Assembly (NCBI RefSeq): GCF_030462475.1
Contig: NZ_JASMRZ010000008.1
Coordinates: forward strand, 91,021-144,822
Direction: 5' to 3'
Length of the DNA: 53,802 bases
Source of the DNA: Variovorax sp. CAN15
Lineage (GTDB): Bacteria > Pseudomonadota > Gammaproteobacteria > Burkholderiales > Burkholderiaceae_C
Part shown: positions 19,347 to 28,578 of the stretch, piece after piece
How positions within the stretch are numbered: position 1 is the stretch's first letter
How the letters are laid out: every line of letters begins with the position of its first letter
Notes under the pieces: model-generated
Told to the model about the DNA's origin: nothing
The model's database searches: none
What the model saw: only the letters and a program-made list of their open reading frames with translations
Translations under genes and position numbers: made by a program

Positions 19347-22013
19347 ATGCAGCCGCCCACACCCCGCATCCTCGAAACCAAGCTCAATCCCCCGGCCTTC
19401 GTCGCCACGCAGGTGCCGCGCACCGCGATCCGGGAAGAGGTCGCGTCGGCGGCCGTGAAGCTGGTGCTGGTGCGGGCGCCCGCCGGCTTCGGCAAGACCA
19501 CCGCCATGGCGCAGATCCGCGAACGGATGGAGGCGCAGGGCATCGCCACCGCATGGCTCACACTGGACCGGGCCGACAACGACGTCTCGCGCTTTCTCGA
19601 CTGCCTGGCCGAGGCCGTGCAGCGCCTGGGCGTCGAAGACCCGCGCGGCAATGGCGGCAACAACCCCTTCGACGCGGTGGCCGCGCTGGCGGCGCACGAG
19701 TCGCCCTTCACGCTGTTCCTCGACGACTTCGAGCGGGTGCAGGAGCCGGCCGTGTTGGGGCTGGTGCGCGAGATCGTCGAGCACCTGCCGCGCCGGGGGC
19801 AGATCGTGATCGGCTCGCGCAGCCTGCCCGACCTAGGCCTGGGCCGGCTGCGCGCGCGCGGGCAGCTCACCGAGATCGACACCGACCGGCTGCGTTTCAG
19901 CCTGGAGGAGACCGGCGCCTTCTTCGGCCTGCGCCAGGCGCTGCCGCCCGAGATGCTCTCGCTGCTGCACCGCAAGACCGAAGGCTGGGTGGCGGCGATC
20001 TGGCTCGCGTCGATGGCGCTGGAGCGCCACGGCACGGGCGCCGCCACCGGTTTCGTCGAGCGCTTCTCGGGCTCCGACCGCGCCGTGGCCGAGTACCTGG
20101 CCGAGGACGTGCTCGCGCACCAGCCGAAGGAAGTCCGCGACTTCCTGCTGCGCACCAGCATCCTGCGCCAGCTCGACGCATCGGTGTGCCAGGCGCTGTG
20201 CCCGCGCATGGACTGCGCGGCCATCCTCGAGCGGCTGGCCGCGTCGAACCTGTTCCTCACGCCGGTGATGAGCGGCGACGGCGGCGCGTGGCGCTATCAC
20301 AGCCTCTTTGCCGACTTCCTGCGCGCGCAGCTCGCGCGCGAGATGCCCGGCGAGCCCGCGCGCCTGCATCTCGCGGCCTCGGGCTGGTACGAGTCGCACG
20401 GCCGGCCGGTGCCCGCCATCGACCACGCCATCGAAGGAGGCGACCATCCGCATGCGCTGAACCTGCTCGACCACCATGCCGCGCAGTTCCTCGAGGAAGG
20501 CCGCATGCGTATGCTGGCGCGCTGGTTCTCGGCCATTCCCGAGCACCAGCTGCGCGAGCACCCCTTCCTGCAGCCGATCTCGCTGTGGGCCACCTGCTTC
20601 ACCCACGGCCCGTGGGATGCAATGCGCCAGCTCGACGCGTCGGGCTGCCTCGACAGCCCCATCGCCGAGGTGCGCGCCAGCGCCCACACGCTGGTGCCGC
20701 TGCTGCTGGCCATGCAGGACCGCCACGACGAAGCCTACGAGGCCGGCCGCCTGAGCCTGGCGCGCCTGCCCACCGGCCTGGCCTTCGCCGACAGCGTGCT
20801 GCTCAACGCCATGGCCCACATCCTCGCGGTGCGCGGCGACCAGCACGAGGCACAGCGGCTGCTCGACGCGGCCCGCCGCGAGCAGGGCAACAGCGCCTTC
20901 AACCGCATGTACACCGAGTCATTGGCCGGCCTGTTCGACCTGCACGAAGGCCGGCTGCGGCAGGCCACCGCGCGGCTGCGCATGGCGGTCGATTCGACGC
21001 ATGCCGTGTCGTACAACCACAGCCACGGCAACGCCTGGGCCGGCGTGCTGTACGCGGGCGCCGTCTACGAGACCAACCAGCTCGCGCAGGCCGAACGGTT
21101 ACTCAACGTGTACCTGCCGATGGCGCGCGACGTGGGCCTGCCCGACCACATGATCCTGAGCCACGCGATGCGCTCGCGGCTGGCCTTCCACGCAGGCGAC
21201 ATCGACGCGGCCTTCCAGGCGCTCACCGAGCTCGAATACCTGGGCCACCAGCGCCAGCTGCCGCGCGTGGTGGCCGGCGCCAAGCTGGAGCGCTCGCGCA
21301 TGCTGCTCCTGCAGGGCAACGGCCCCGCCTCGCACGATGAACTGCTGCGCGCCGACGACCCGGCCCTGTGGGAACGCGAGCGCCGCCAGCGCCTGCCCGC
21401 GCATGACCTCGACTACCTCGCGCTCGCCAAGGCCCGATGGGAAATCGCTTTCGGCGACGCACGCGCGGCGCTGTCCGTGCTTGACGCCGAACTGCACGCC
21501 GCGCTGGCCGTCGCCCGCAACCGGCGAGTGCTCAAGCTCAAGGTGCTGCGCGCCCTCGCCCTGCAACGCGCCGGCGACCCGGCCGCCGCCGCCGAGGAAT
21601 TCGCCGAGGTGCTGCAGGCCGCGAGCCAGGAAGGCTTCATGCGGCTGATCCTCGACGAGGGCCCGGCCGTCGGAACGCTGGTACACCGCTGCGCCGCCGC
21701 GATGCAGGAAGGCGGCGGCGACCCGATCCTCGCGGACCACCTGCAGCGGCTGCTGCAGGCCGTGGGGCCGATGGCGGCACCAACCGAACCCGCAGCGCCG
21801 CCCGGCGACGCGATCGAGGAGCCGCTCACGCGCAAGGAAATCCGAGTTCTGCAACTGCTGGCCGAGGGCTACTCGAACAGCGCGATGGCCGAGAAGCTCT
21901 TCGTTTCGGACAGCACCGTGCGCACGCACCTGCGCAACATCAACATGAAGCTGGATGCGAAGAGCCGGACGCAGGCGGTGGCGATCGCGCGCAGGCTCGG
22001 CGTCATCCGATAG
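19347..22013 (+). CDS. ATP-dependent LuxR regulator of the MalT/AlkS class
   Basis: 888 residues, the size of LAL (large ATP-binding LuxR) regulators such as MalT and AlkS. The N-terminal NTPase has Walker A APAGFGKTT (residues 44-52) and Walker B-like TLFLDDFERV. A long helical TPR-like middle follows (residues 350-800). The C-terminus is a LuxR helix-turn-helix: LTRKEIRVLQLLAEGYSNSA then KLFVSDSTVRTHLRNIN. Such proteins bind an inducer plus ATP, oligomerise and activate promoters. AlkS controls alkane oxidation genes, and AlkK-like ligase and other acyl-CoA genes here share an upstream element, which fits a role as their activator (inference). The start is the first ATG after the shared element; no strong Shine-Dalgarno is visible. 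Confidence 0.9.
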   Translation: MQPPTPRILETKLNPPAFVATQVPRTAIREEVASAAVKLVLVRAPAGFGKTTAMAQIRERMEAQGIATAWLTLDRADNDVSRFLDCLAEAVQRLGVEDPRGNGGNNPFDAVAALAAHESPFTLFLDDFERVQEPAVLGLVREIVEHLPRRGQIVIGSRSLPDLGLGRLRARGQLTEIDTDRLRFSLEETGAFFGLRQALPPEMLSLLHRKTEGWVAAIWLASMALERHGTGAATGFVERFSGSDRAVAEYLAEDVLAHQPKEVRDFLLRTSILRQLDASVCQALCPRMDCAAILERLAASNLFLTPVMSGDGGAWRYHSLFADFLRAQLAREMPGEPARLHLAASGWYESHGRPVPAIDHAIEGGDHPHALNLLDHHAAQFLEEGRMRMLARWFSAIPEHQLREHPFLQPISLWATCFTHGPWDAMRQLDASGCLDSPIAEVRASAHTLVPLLLAMQDRHDEAYEAGRLSLARLPTGLAFADSVLLNAMAHILAVRGDQHEAQRLLDAARREQGNSAFNRMYTESLAGLFDLHEGRLRQATARLRMAVDSTHAVSYNHSHGNAWAGVLYAGAVYETNQLAQAERLLNVYLPMARDVGLPDHMILSHAMRSRLAFHAGDIDAAFQALTELEYLGHQRQLPRVVAGAKLERSRMLLLQGNGPASHDELLRADDPALWERERRQRLPAHDLDYLALAKARWEIAFGDARAALSVLDAELHAALAVARNRRVLKLKVLRALALQRAGDPAAAAEEFAEVLQAASQEGFMRLILDEGPAVGTLVHRCAAAMQEGGGDPILADHLQRLLQAVGPMAAPTEPAAPPGDAIEEPLTRKEIRVLQLLAEGYSNSAMAEKLFVSDSTVRTHLRNINMKLDAKSRTQAVAIARRLGVIR

Positions 22014-22232
22014 CCTTACATCCGCCGACTTCCAGCACCGCCCAGCCCCTGAACTACGGATTCCGGTGATACCCCGCCGGTGCCTGCGTCCCTAGCATTT
22101 CCTCTGTGTTCCAACTGCCGCGATAGCGCAAGGCGCGTCGCGGCGCATGGAAATCCGCGCCGTCGCCGCACCCCGAAGCGCCAGGCAGGCAAGCCATGCA
22201 AGAACCAGAGAGCGGACTCGAGCCGAAGCACC

Positions 22233-23084
22233 ATGCCCAAAGGAATCCCCAACTCCGCAGCCATGTACGGCATCTACCCTCGCAGCTGGGGCTACGAGGT
22301 GTCGATCGTGCGAAACGGAAAGCGCTACTTCCAGCAGTTCGGCCGCGCCAGCTACAGCGGCGACGCGCAGGCGCTGCGCCAGGCGCAGGAATGGCGCGAC
22401 GGCGTGGTGCGCAGCGTCCCGCCGGTGCCGCGACGCACGCGCGCCGAGAAGCTGCGCATCAACAACACCACCGGCGTCTCGGGCGTGTTCTGCCAGGTCG
22501 CGCCGGGCGGCAAGGTGCGCGCCTGGGTCGCCAAGACCTACATCGGGCAGGACGAGATCCTGCGCACCGACTTTCCCGTGAACACGGTCGGCGAGGCGGC
22601 GCAGGCGCTGGCCATCGAGGAGCGGGCACGGCAGCTCGAACGCATGGACGGCCTCGCCAGGCTGCATCCGGCCGAGGAGGCCATCCGCACCAGCGCGCCG
22701 GCCTTCGAGGGCGAGCAGCTCGCGCGCAAGCGCTCGAAGTCGGAGATCAGGCGCAGCACCAATTCGAGCGGAGTGAGCGGCGTGCACTTCAAGGCGCCGA
22801 ACCCGGGCCACCCGGGCTATTGGCTCGCCATCACCTACACGGCCGGCCGGGGCAGCGTGAGCAAGGCCTTCTCCATCAAGGAGCACGGCCCCGAGAAGGC
22901 GAAACAGCTGGCCATCGAAGAGCGCCAGCGCCAGCTCGAACAGAAGCATGCGTTCATGCAGCAGGAAAGCAGCGCCGCCGCGAAGGCGCCGCCGGTCCCC
23001 GTCTCCTACCTGCTCGACCAGCCGTCCCAGGCTTCTTCCATGCAGCTCGGCACGACCGCCGCCGAGGCGAGGCCGGCGCAGTGA
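22233..23084 (+). CDS. Protein with three AP2-like repeats, paralogue 1
   Basis: 283 residues from MPKGIPNSAAMYGIY. Three units have the AP2/ERF-like pattern of a three-stranded sheet plus helix: residues 10-60 (WGYEVSIVRNGKRYFQQFG, then ALRQAQEWRD), 72-135 (NNTTGVSGVFCQ, W, then EAAQALAIEERARQLE), and 172-235 (NSSGVSGVHFK, YWLAITYTAGRG, AFSIKEHG, AKQLAIEER). In bacteria AP2 domains usually sit in homing nucleases or integrases; no nuclease, integrase or signal peptide is present here. A basic KRSKSEIRR linker precedes the third unit. Sequence-specific DNA binding is the likely activity (family knowledge plus inference). A close paralogue follows 233 bp downstream. Confidence 0.72.
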   Translation: MPKGIPNSAAMYGIYPRSWGYEVSIVRNGKRYFQQFGRASYSGDAQALRQAQEWRDGVVRSVPPVPRRTRAEKLRINNTTGVSGVFCQVAPGGKVRAWVAKTYIGQDEILRTDFPVNTVGEAAQALAIEERARQLERMDGLARLHPAEEAIRTSAPAFEGEQLARKRSKSEIRRSTNSSGVSGVHFKAPNPGHPGYWLAITYTAGRGSVSKAFSIKEHGPEKAKQLAIEERQRQLEQKHAFMQQESSAAAKAPPVPVSYLLDQPSQASSMQLGTTAAEARPAQ

Positions 23085-23317
23085 TTCCGCGGATGTCCGC
23101 ACCCGGCTGCCTTCACGTAGCGGCCGGAGGACAGCCGCGCCCGATGCACACCGCCGAAGATATTTTTCCGATCGCCGCCGTCCGGGCGAATTCGCGGCGG
23201 CGCTTCGGCCAGAATAGCTGCGAAAAATGCGCGCCCAAGAGCGCCGCGCGAGCCGGGGAGTTCATCGGAATCAGCATCGGCGATGCTGAGTACGGAATTA
23301 GCAGCATCACATCGAGA
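23085..23317. other. Intergenic region between the AP2-like paralogues
   Basis: 233 bp with lower G+C than its surroundings near 23150-23290. I see no convincing promoter hexamer pair, hairpin or gene in it. Confidence 0.5.
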
Positions 23318-24124
23318 ATGCCCAAAGGTGTCCCGAACCCGGCAGCCATGTATGGCATCTACTCCAGGTCCTGGGGTTTCGAAGTTTCCATCGTCCGCAA
23401 CGGCGTCCGCCATCACGGGCTTTTCGGCAACGCCAGCTACGGCGGCGCGGAACAGGCGCTGCTGCACGCGCAGGACTGGCGCGACCACGTCGTGCGCAGC
23501 GTGCCGCCGCAACCGCGCAGCGCGCGCGCCGAGAAGCGCCGCGCCAACAACAGCACCGGAGTGACCGGCGTGTTCCACCACCTCGCGCCGGGCGGCCGCG
23601 TGCGGGCCTGGATGGCCAAGACCTACATCGCGCCCGACGAGATCCTGCGCACCGACTTCTCCGTCGCCGAACTGGGCGACGCCGCGCAGGCGCTGGCGGT
23701 GCAGGCACGCGCGCTGCAGCTCCAGCGCATGACAGGACTGGCGCGCATCCACCCGGCCGAGGAGGCGATCCGCATGGGGCTGTCGGCCCACCCCGCCGGG
23801 CCGCGCGAACCCAAGCGCTCGAAGTCCGAGATCACCCGGCGCAACAACACCAGCGGCGTGAGCGGCGTGCATTTCAAGACGCCCAACCCCAGCCACCCCG
23901 GCTACTGGCTGGCCATCACGTACACCGCGGGCAAAGGCAGCGTGAGCAAGGCCTTCTCGGTGAAGACATACGGCGCCGAAGCGGCAAAGAACATGGCCGT
24001 CGCCGAGCGCGCGAGACAGCTCGCCGACAAGCGGCGGACGGCCGACGATCAAGAAGAACGACAGAGAGGAAAAGCCGGATCCGGCGTCCGCGCGACGCCC
24101 GGCACGAGGCAGAACAACGGATGA
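23318..24124 (+). CDS. Protein with three AP2-like repeats, paralogue 2
   Basis: 268 residues beginning MPKGVPNPAAMYGIYSRSW, almost the same N-terminus as paralogue 1. The three AP2-like units are conserved: WGFEVSIVRNGVRHHGLFG; NNSTGVTGVFHHLAPGGRV with W and TYIAPDEILRTDF; and NNTSGVSGVHFKTPNP with YWLAITYTAGKGSVSKAF. The basic linker KRSKSEITRR is kept, while the C-terminal tails of the two paralogues differ. The duplication is tandem and old enough for clear divergence in unit 1 (KRYFQQFG against RHHGLFG). Same uncertainty of function as paralogue 1. Confidence 0.72.
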   Translation: MPKGVPNPAAMYGIYSRSWGFEVSIVRNGVRHHGLFGNASYGGAEQALLHAQDWRDHVVRSVPPQPRSARAEKRRANNSTGVTGVFHHLAPGGRVRAWMAKTYIAPDEILRTDFSVAELGDAAQALAVQARALQLQRMTGLARIHPAEEAIRMGLSAHPAGPREPKRSKSEITRRNNTSGVSGVHFKTPNPSHPGYWLAITYTAGKGSVSKAFSVKTYGAEAAKNMAVAERARQLADKRRTADDQEERQRGKAGSGVRATPGTRQNNG

Positions 24125-24197
24125 GTTCATTGCAAGGAACAGGCCTCGCGCACGCCGCGAGGCCAGGGGACGGCCGTCCGCACGGAGCGGTCCGCCC

Positions 24198-24575
24198 ATG
24201 AAGCACAAGCATCTGCACCAGCTGCTGCGCGTGGCGTCGCACCTGATGGACCAGGCCGCCGCCGAAGTGCGCGCCACCGGCCTCGACCCCGTGGACGAGA
24301 ACATCCAGCGCATCGGCCGAGCGCTGATCGAGGTGATCGAGGTGCAGCGCCATATCTACGCCGCGCAACCCGAACTGCAGCCCAAGTCGCTGGCGGCCAA
24401 CTCGCGCGAGAGCGACGCCAACCTGCTCTTCACCCAGGTCACGATGGAGGCGCTGGAGCTGGAGGACGCGGGCAATCCCGAGGCCGCGCGCGAGAAGTAC
24501 ACGCAGTTCATCGGCCTGTCGCCCTCCTACCACCACCGCGAGATCGCGCGCTCGGAGATCAGGCGGCTGTCCTGA
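24198..24575 (+). CDS. Small hypothetical helical protein
   Basis: 125 residues, starting MKHKHLHQLLRVASHLMDQ. Mostly helical, no membrane segment. The second half (ALELEDAGNPEAAREKYTQF) resembles one TPR-like helical hairpin. I do not recognise a family. It is 73 bp after paralogue 2 on the same strand and convergent with the acyl-CoA dehydrogenase gene. Confidence 0.65.
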   Translation: MKHKHLHQLLRVASHLMDQAAAEVRATGLDPVDENIQRIGRALIEVIEVQRHIYAAQPELQPKSLAANSRESDANLLFTQVTMEALELEDAGNPEAAREKYTQFIGLSPSYHHREIARSEIRRLS

Positions 24576-24596
24576 GCGGGGCGCCGGGCCGCTCGC

Positions 24597-25745
24597 TCAG
24601 AGCGCCCTGGCAATCACCTCTTTCATGATCTCGTTGGTGCCGCCGTAGATGCGCTGCACCCGCGCGTCGGCGTACATGCGCGCCACCATGTATTCGTTCA
24701 TGAAGCCGTAGCCGCCGAAGAGCTGCAGGCATTCGTCGATCACGCGGCCCTGGGCCTCCGAGCCCCAGAGCTTGGCCATGGAGGCGGTGGCGGTGTCGAG
24801 CTTGCCGGCTACGAGGTCTTCGATGCAGCGGTCGATGAAGGCGCGGCCCACCTTGATCTGCGTGGCGATCTCGGCCAGCTTGAACTTCGTGTTCTGGAAC
24901 TCGGCCACCGGCTTGCCGAAGGCCTTGCGGTCGCGCACGTAGTCGAGCGTGGCCTGGTAGGCGCCTTCCATGGTGGCCAGCGCGCTCAGGCCGATGATGG
25001 TGCGCTCATAAGGCAGGTCGCTCATGAGCTGGAAGAAGCCCTGGCCCTCCACGCCGCCGAGCAGCGCGTCGGCGCCCACGCGCACGTCGTCGAAGAAAAG
25101 CTCGGAGGTGTCCTGTGCCTTCATGCCGATCTTGTCGAGCACGCGGCCCACGCGAAAGCCCTTGCAGCCCTCGGTCTCGACGATGAGGATCGACGTGCCC
25201 TTCGCGCCCTGCGCCGGATCGGTCTTGCACACCACCAGCACCACGCCGGCCAGGAAGCCGTTGGTGATGAAGGTCTTGGAGCCGTTGACGAGGTAGCCGC
25301 CGTCCTTCTTCTCGGCACGCGTGCGCACGCCCTGCAGATCGGAGCCCGCGCCGGGCTCGGTCATGGCGATGGCGCCCACCATCTCGCCGCGCGCCATGCG
25401 CGGCAGGTAGTTGCGCTTCTGCTCCTCGGTGCCGTGGTTGAGGAAGTAGTGCGCCACGATGCTGTGCACCGAAGTCGCCATGCCGGTGAGGGCTCGGCGC
25501 GACATCTCCTCGTAGAACACGGCCTCGTGGCGGAAGTCGCCGCCGGCGCCGCCGTATTCCTCGGGAATATCGGCGCACAGCAGGCCAAGGGCGCCGGCCT
25601 TGCGCCAGACCTCGTGGCCCACATGGCCGCGCTTGCGGGCTTCCTCGTCGTGCGGCAGCACTTCGGTCTCGATGAATCGCACCACGTTGTCGCGGTACAG
25701 CTCCAGGTCTTCGTCGCTCCAGGAGCGGCGGAAATCGATCGGCAT
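24597..25745 (-). CDS. Acyl-CoA dehydrogenase
   Basis: 382 residues. Flavin-site motifs: AMTEPGAGSDLQGVRT and FITNGFLAG; C-terminal LQLFGGYGFMNEY and RIYGGTNEIMKEVIARAL. The catalytic glutamate is likely in DLPYERTIIGL, the position used by isovaleryl- and long-chain-type enzymes, as the IYGGT site lacks Glu. It oxidises acyl-CoA to trans-2-enoyl-CoA with electrons to ETF. The start has AAGGAAG about six bases upstream. It is third in a minus-strand set after the racemase and ligase genes (gap to the ligase gene 44 bp). Confidence 0.93.
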   Translation of the reverse strand: MPIDFRRSWSDEDLELYRDNVVRFIETEVLPHDEEARKRGHVGHEVWRKAGALGLLCADIPEEYGGAGGDFRHEAVFYEEMSRRALTGMATSVHSIVAHYFLNHGTEEQKRNYLPRMARGEMVGAIAMTEPGAGSDLQGVRTRAEKKDGGYLVNGSKTFITNGFLAGVVLVVCKTDPAQGAKGTSILIVETEGCKGFRVGRVLDKIGMKAQDTSELFFDDVRVGADALLGGVEGQGFFQLMSDLPYERTIIGLSALATMEGAYQATLDYVRDRKAFGKPVAEFQNTKFKLAEIATQIKVGRAFIDRCIEDLVAGKLDTATASMAKLWGSEAQGRVIDECLQLFGGYGFMNEYMVARMYADARVQRIYGGTNEIMKEVIARAL

Positions 25746-25789
25746 GTTGTCTTCCTTTGCTTTCTTTCCTGGATTCCTGCGTCCGGTGC

Positions 25790-27349
25790 TCAGCCGACGC
25801 GGCGTTCCCTGCCGGCCCAGAAGGGCTCGCGCAGCTGGAACTTCTGCAGCTTGCCGGCTGCCGACAGCGGCAGCGCGTCGCGGAACTCGACGCTGCGCGG
25901 GCACTTGTAGTTCGCGATGTGCTCGCGGCAGTGGGCGATGACGGCCTCCGCCTCCAGCGCCATGCCCTCGCGCCGCACGATCACCGCGTGCACGCGCTCG
26001 CCCCACTTGTCATCGGGCACGCCGATCACGGCCGACATCAGCACCTGCGGCATCTTCGCGATGGCGTTCTCGACCTCGGCCGAATACACGTTCTCGCCAC
26101 CGCTCACGATCATGTCCTTCATGCGGTCGACCACGTAGACGAAACCCTTCTCGTCCATGCAGCCGCCGTCGCCGGTGTGCATCCAGCCGCCGCGCAGCGC
26201 GGCCTCGGTCTGCTCGGGCTTGTTCCAGTAGCCTTTCATCACCATCGGGCCGCGCGCGACGATCTCGCCGACCTGTCCGGGCGGCAGCTCGTTGTCTTCG
26301 CCGTCGACGATGCGCACCTCGGCGATGGGCACCGGCGTGCCCGCCGAACGCAGCAGGCGATCTCGATCAGGGCCGGGCAGGTGGCAGTGCGGCGACAGCG
26401 CGGTGACCACCGGCGAGAGCTCCGTCATGCCGTAGACCTGAGCGAAAGAGGCGCCGGGAATGGCGCGCATCGCCTGGTCGAGCAGCGCCGCGTCGATGGG
26501 CGCGGCGCCGTAGAACAGCAGTTGCAGGCTCGAAAGGTCGAACTCCGCGAAGCGCGGATGCTCGACCACGCGCTTGATCATGGTCGGCACCATGAACACC
26601 TCGGTGATGCGCGCGGACTGCACCGCCTGCAGCACCGCCAGCTCGTCGAACATCGGCAGCACGTGCGTGGGGGTGAGCCGCAGCATGTTCTGGATGGTGG
26701 CGCCGCAGCCGGCCACATGGAACATGGGCGCGGCGACGAGGGCCACCGCGCTCTGCGCATCGCGCGGCAGCGCCGCCACGGTGCTCAGCGCGTTGATGCA
26801 CAGGTTGCCGTGCGTGAGCATCACGCCCTTGGGCTGCCCGGTGGTGCCGCCGGTGTACATGATGGCGGCGAGCTCGTCGGAGTCGTGCGGCGCGTCCTCG
26901 ACGGGCTCGGCCCGCGCCAGCAGCGCCTCGTAGCCGACCATGCCTTCGGGCACCGCGCCGTCGCCGCAATAGACCACGGTGCGCAGCGAGGCCGAGAGCT
27001 GGCGCAGCGCGGGCACCATGGGCACGAACAGGTCGTCCACCAGCAGGATGCGGGTGTCGCAGTCGTCCAGCGAGTAGGCGACCTCCTTCGGGTTCCAGCG
27101 GATGTTGACCGGGTTGATGACGCCGCCGCCCCACCAGGTGCCGAAGAAATACTCGACGAAGCGGTGCGAGTTGAGGCTCATCATGCCGACCCGGTCGCCG
27201 CGGGCCATGCCGAGCTGCTTCAGCACGGCCCCGAGGCGCGCGACGCGATCGGCGAGCGTGCCGAAATCGAGGCGCGTGGCGCCGCAGACGATGGCGGTGG
27301 CCCTGGCCTTCTCGCGCCGGCCCTTGTGCAGGGGTTGGGTGAGGAACAT
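25790..27349 (-). CDS. Acyl-CoA synthetase (AMP-forming)
   Basis: 519 residues, ANL superfamily. P-loop YTGGTTGQPKGVMLTHGN, A5 VYGMTELSP, A7 WMHTGDGGCMDEKGFV, DRMKDMIVSGGENV and the C-terminal catalytic lysine in LPLSAAGKLQKF. It activates a carboxylic acid to its CoA ester; the chain type is not readable. It lies between the racemase gene (36 bp upstream) and the acyl-CoA dehydrogenase gene, and has no copy of the shared element directly upstream, so it is probably read from the racemase promoter. Confidence 0.93.
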   Translation of the reverse strand: MFLTQPLHKGRREKARATAIVCGATRLDFGTLADRVARLGAVLKQLGMARGDRVGMMSLNSHRFVEYFFGTWWGGGVINPVNIRWNPKEVAYSLDDCDTRILLVDDLFVPMVPALRQLSASLRTVVYCGDGAVPEGMVGYEALLARAEPVEDAPHDSDELAAIMYTGGTTGQPKGVMLTHGNLCINALSTVAALPRDAQSAVALVAAPMFHVAGCGATIQNMLRLTPTHVLPMFDELAVLQAVQSARITEVFMVPTMIKRVVEHPRFAEFDLSSLQLLFYGAAPIDAALLDQAMRAIPGASFAQVYGMTELSPVVTALSPHCHLPGPDRDRLLRSAGTPVPIAEVRIVDGEDNELPPGQVGEIVARGPMVMKGYWNKPEQTEAALRGGWMHTGDGGCMDEKGFVYVVDRMKDMIVSGGENVYSAEVENAIAKMPQVLMSAVIGVPDDKWGERVHAVIVRREGMALEAEAVIAHCREHIANYKCPRSVEFRDALPLSAAGKLQKFQLREPFWAGRERRVG

Positions 27350-27385
27350 GGGTGGCTGTCTCCGTTTTTCTTTCTTCTGCTTTTT

Positions 27386-28498
27386 TCAAGCGCCGCACAG
27401 GGGCGCGATCGCGTCCGCCGCCACGCCCCAGCGGCGCAGCACGGCAGGGCCGTCTTCATGTGCGGTGGCCTGCGGCAGCACGGGCGCGGTGCGGCTGAAA
27501 CGCGGCGCGGGCGCGGGCTGCACCACGCCGTTGACAGTGGCGAAGGTGCCGCGCGCCACGTTGTGCGGATGCTCCGGGGCCTCGTCCCAGTCGAGCACGG
27601 GCGCGAAGCAGGCGTCGCTGCCTTCGAGCAGCACGCACCACTCGTCGCGCGTGCGGGTGCGGAACACGTCGGCCATGCGCAGCTTGAGCAGCGGCCAGCG
27701 GTCGGCGTCCATCTGCGCGTCGAAGGCGGTGTCCTCGGCGATGCCGCAGCGCTCGCGCAGCAGCGCGTAGAACTGCGGCTCGATGGCGCCCACGGCCACG
27801 TACTTTCCGTCGGCGCAGGCATAGGTGTCGTAGAAGTGCGCGCCGCCGTCGAGCATGTTCTCGCCGCGCTGGTTGCTCCACTGGCCGGCCGATCTGAAGC
27901 CGTACATCATGGAAGACAGCAGCGCCGCGCCGTCGGTCATGGCCGCATCGACCACCTGCCCCTGGCCCGAGCCCTTGGCCTCGTGCAGCGCGGCGAGGAT
28001 GCCGAAGGCCAGCAGCATCGCGCCGCCGCCGAAGTCGCCCACGTAGTTCAGCGGCGGCACCGGCGGCTCGCCCGCGCGGCCGATGGCGTGCAGTGCGCCG
28101 CTGATGGCGATGTAGTTGATGTCGTGGCCGGCCGCATGCGCCAGCGGGCCGTGCTGGCCCCAGCCGGTCATGCGGCCGTAGACCAGGCGCGGGTTGCGCG
28201 CATGGCATTCGGCGGGGCCGAGGCCCAGGCGCTCCATCACGCCGGGGCGGAAGCCTTCGATGAGCACGTCGGCCTTCGCGATGGCGTCGAGCACGGATTG
28301 CGCCGCGCCTTCCGCGCGCAGGTCGACCTGCAGCGTGCTGCGCCCGCGCGCGAGGATGTCGTGCGGCGCGGTGCGCGTGCCGGGGCGCTCGATGCGGATC
28401 ACCTCCGCGCCCATGTCGGCGAAGAGCATCGCGCAGAACGGCCCCGGGCCGATGCCCGCCATCTCGATCACCCGAAGGCCTTGCAGTGGACCAGCCAT
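27386..28498 (-). CDS. Alpha-methylacyl-CoA racemase-type CoA-transferase family III protein
   Basis: 370 residues. It belongs to the CaiB/BaiF fold; the racemase-specific residues of the AMACR branch are present: His125-Asp126 in GHDINY and Asp155 in [11 protein letters not shown] (His126 and Asp156 of the mycobacterial enzyme). AMACR epimerises the 2-methyl centre of branched acyl-CoAs (bile-acid intermediates, pristanoyl-CoA) so dehydrogenases can act. The start has AGGAGAG upstream. A copy of the shared element lies 55 bp before it, although the upstream genes are on the same strand, which suggests its own promoter. Confidence 0.9.
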   Translation of the reverse strand: MAGPLQGLRVIEMAGIGPGPFCAMLFADMGAEVIRIERPGTRTAPHDILARGRSTLQVDLRAEGAAQSVLDAIAKADVLIEGFRPGVMERLGLGPAECHARNPRLVYGRMTGWGQHGPLAHAAGHDINYIAISGALHAIGRAGEPPVPPLNYVGDFGGGAMLLAFGILAALHEAKGSGQGQVVDAAMTDGAALLSSMMYGFRSAGQWSNQRGENMLDGGAHFYDTYACADGKYVAVGAIEPQFYALLRERCGIAEDTAFDAQMDADRWPLLKLRMADVFRTRTRDEWCVLLEGSDACFAPVLDWDEAPEHPHNVARGTFATVNGVVQPAPAPRFSRTAPVLPQATAHEDGPAVLRRWGVAADAIAPLCGA

Positions 28499-28550
28499 GG
28501 TGTGTCTCTCCTGTATGTGGAGGCATCTTGGCGCCGGGCCCAAGGCGCCG

Positions 28551-28570
28551 CATCGTCGAAAGCGACGAAT
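28551..28570 (-). promoter_or_regulatory. Shared operator-like element, copy C
   Basis: CGTC, six bases, GACG. Minus-strand reading CGTCGCTTTCGACGATG. It lies in the 80-bp gap between the acyl-CoA dehydrogenase stop and the racemase start, 55 bp before the latter. Confidence 0.75.
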
Positions 28571-28578
28571 GCGCGGCG

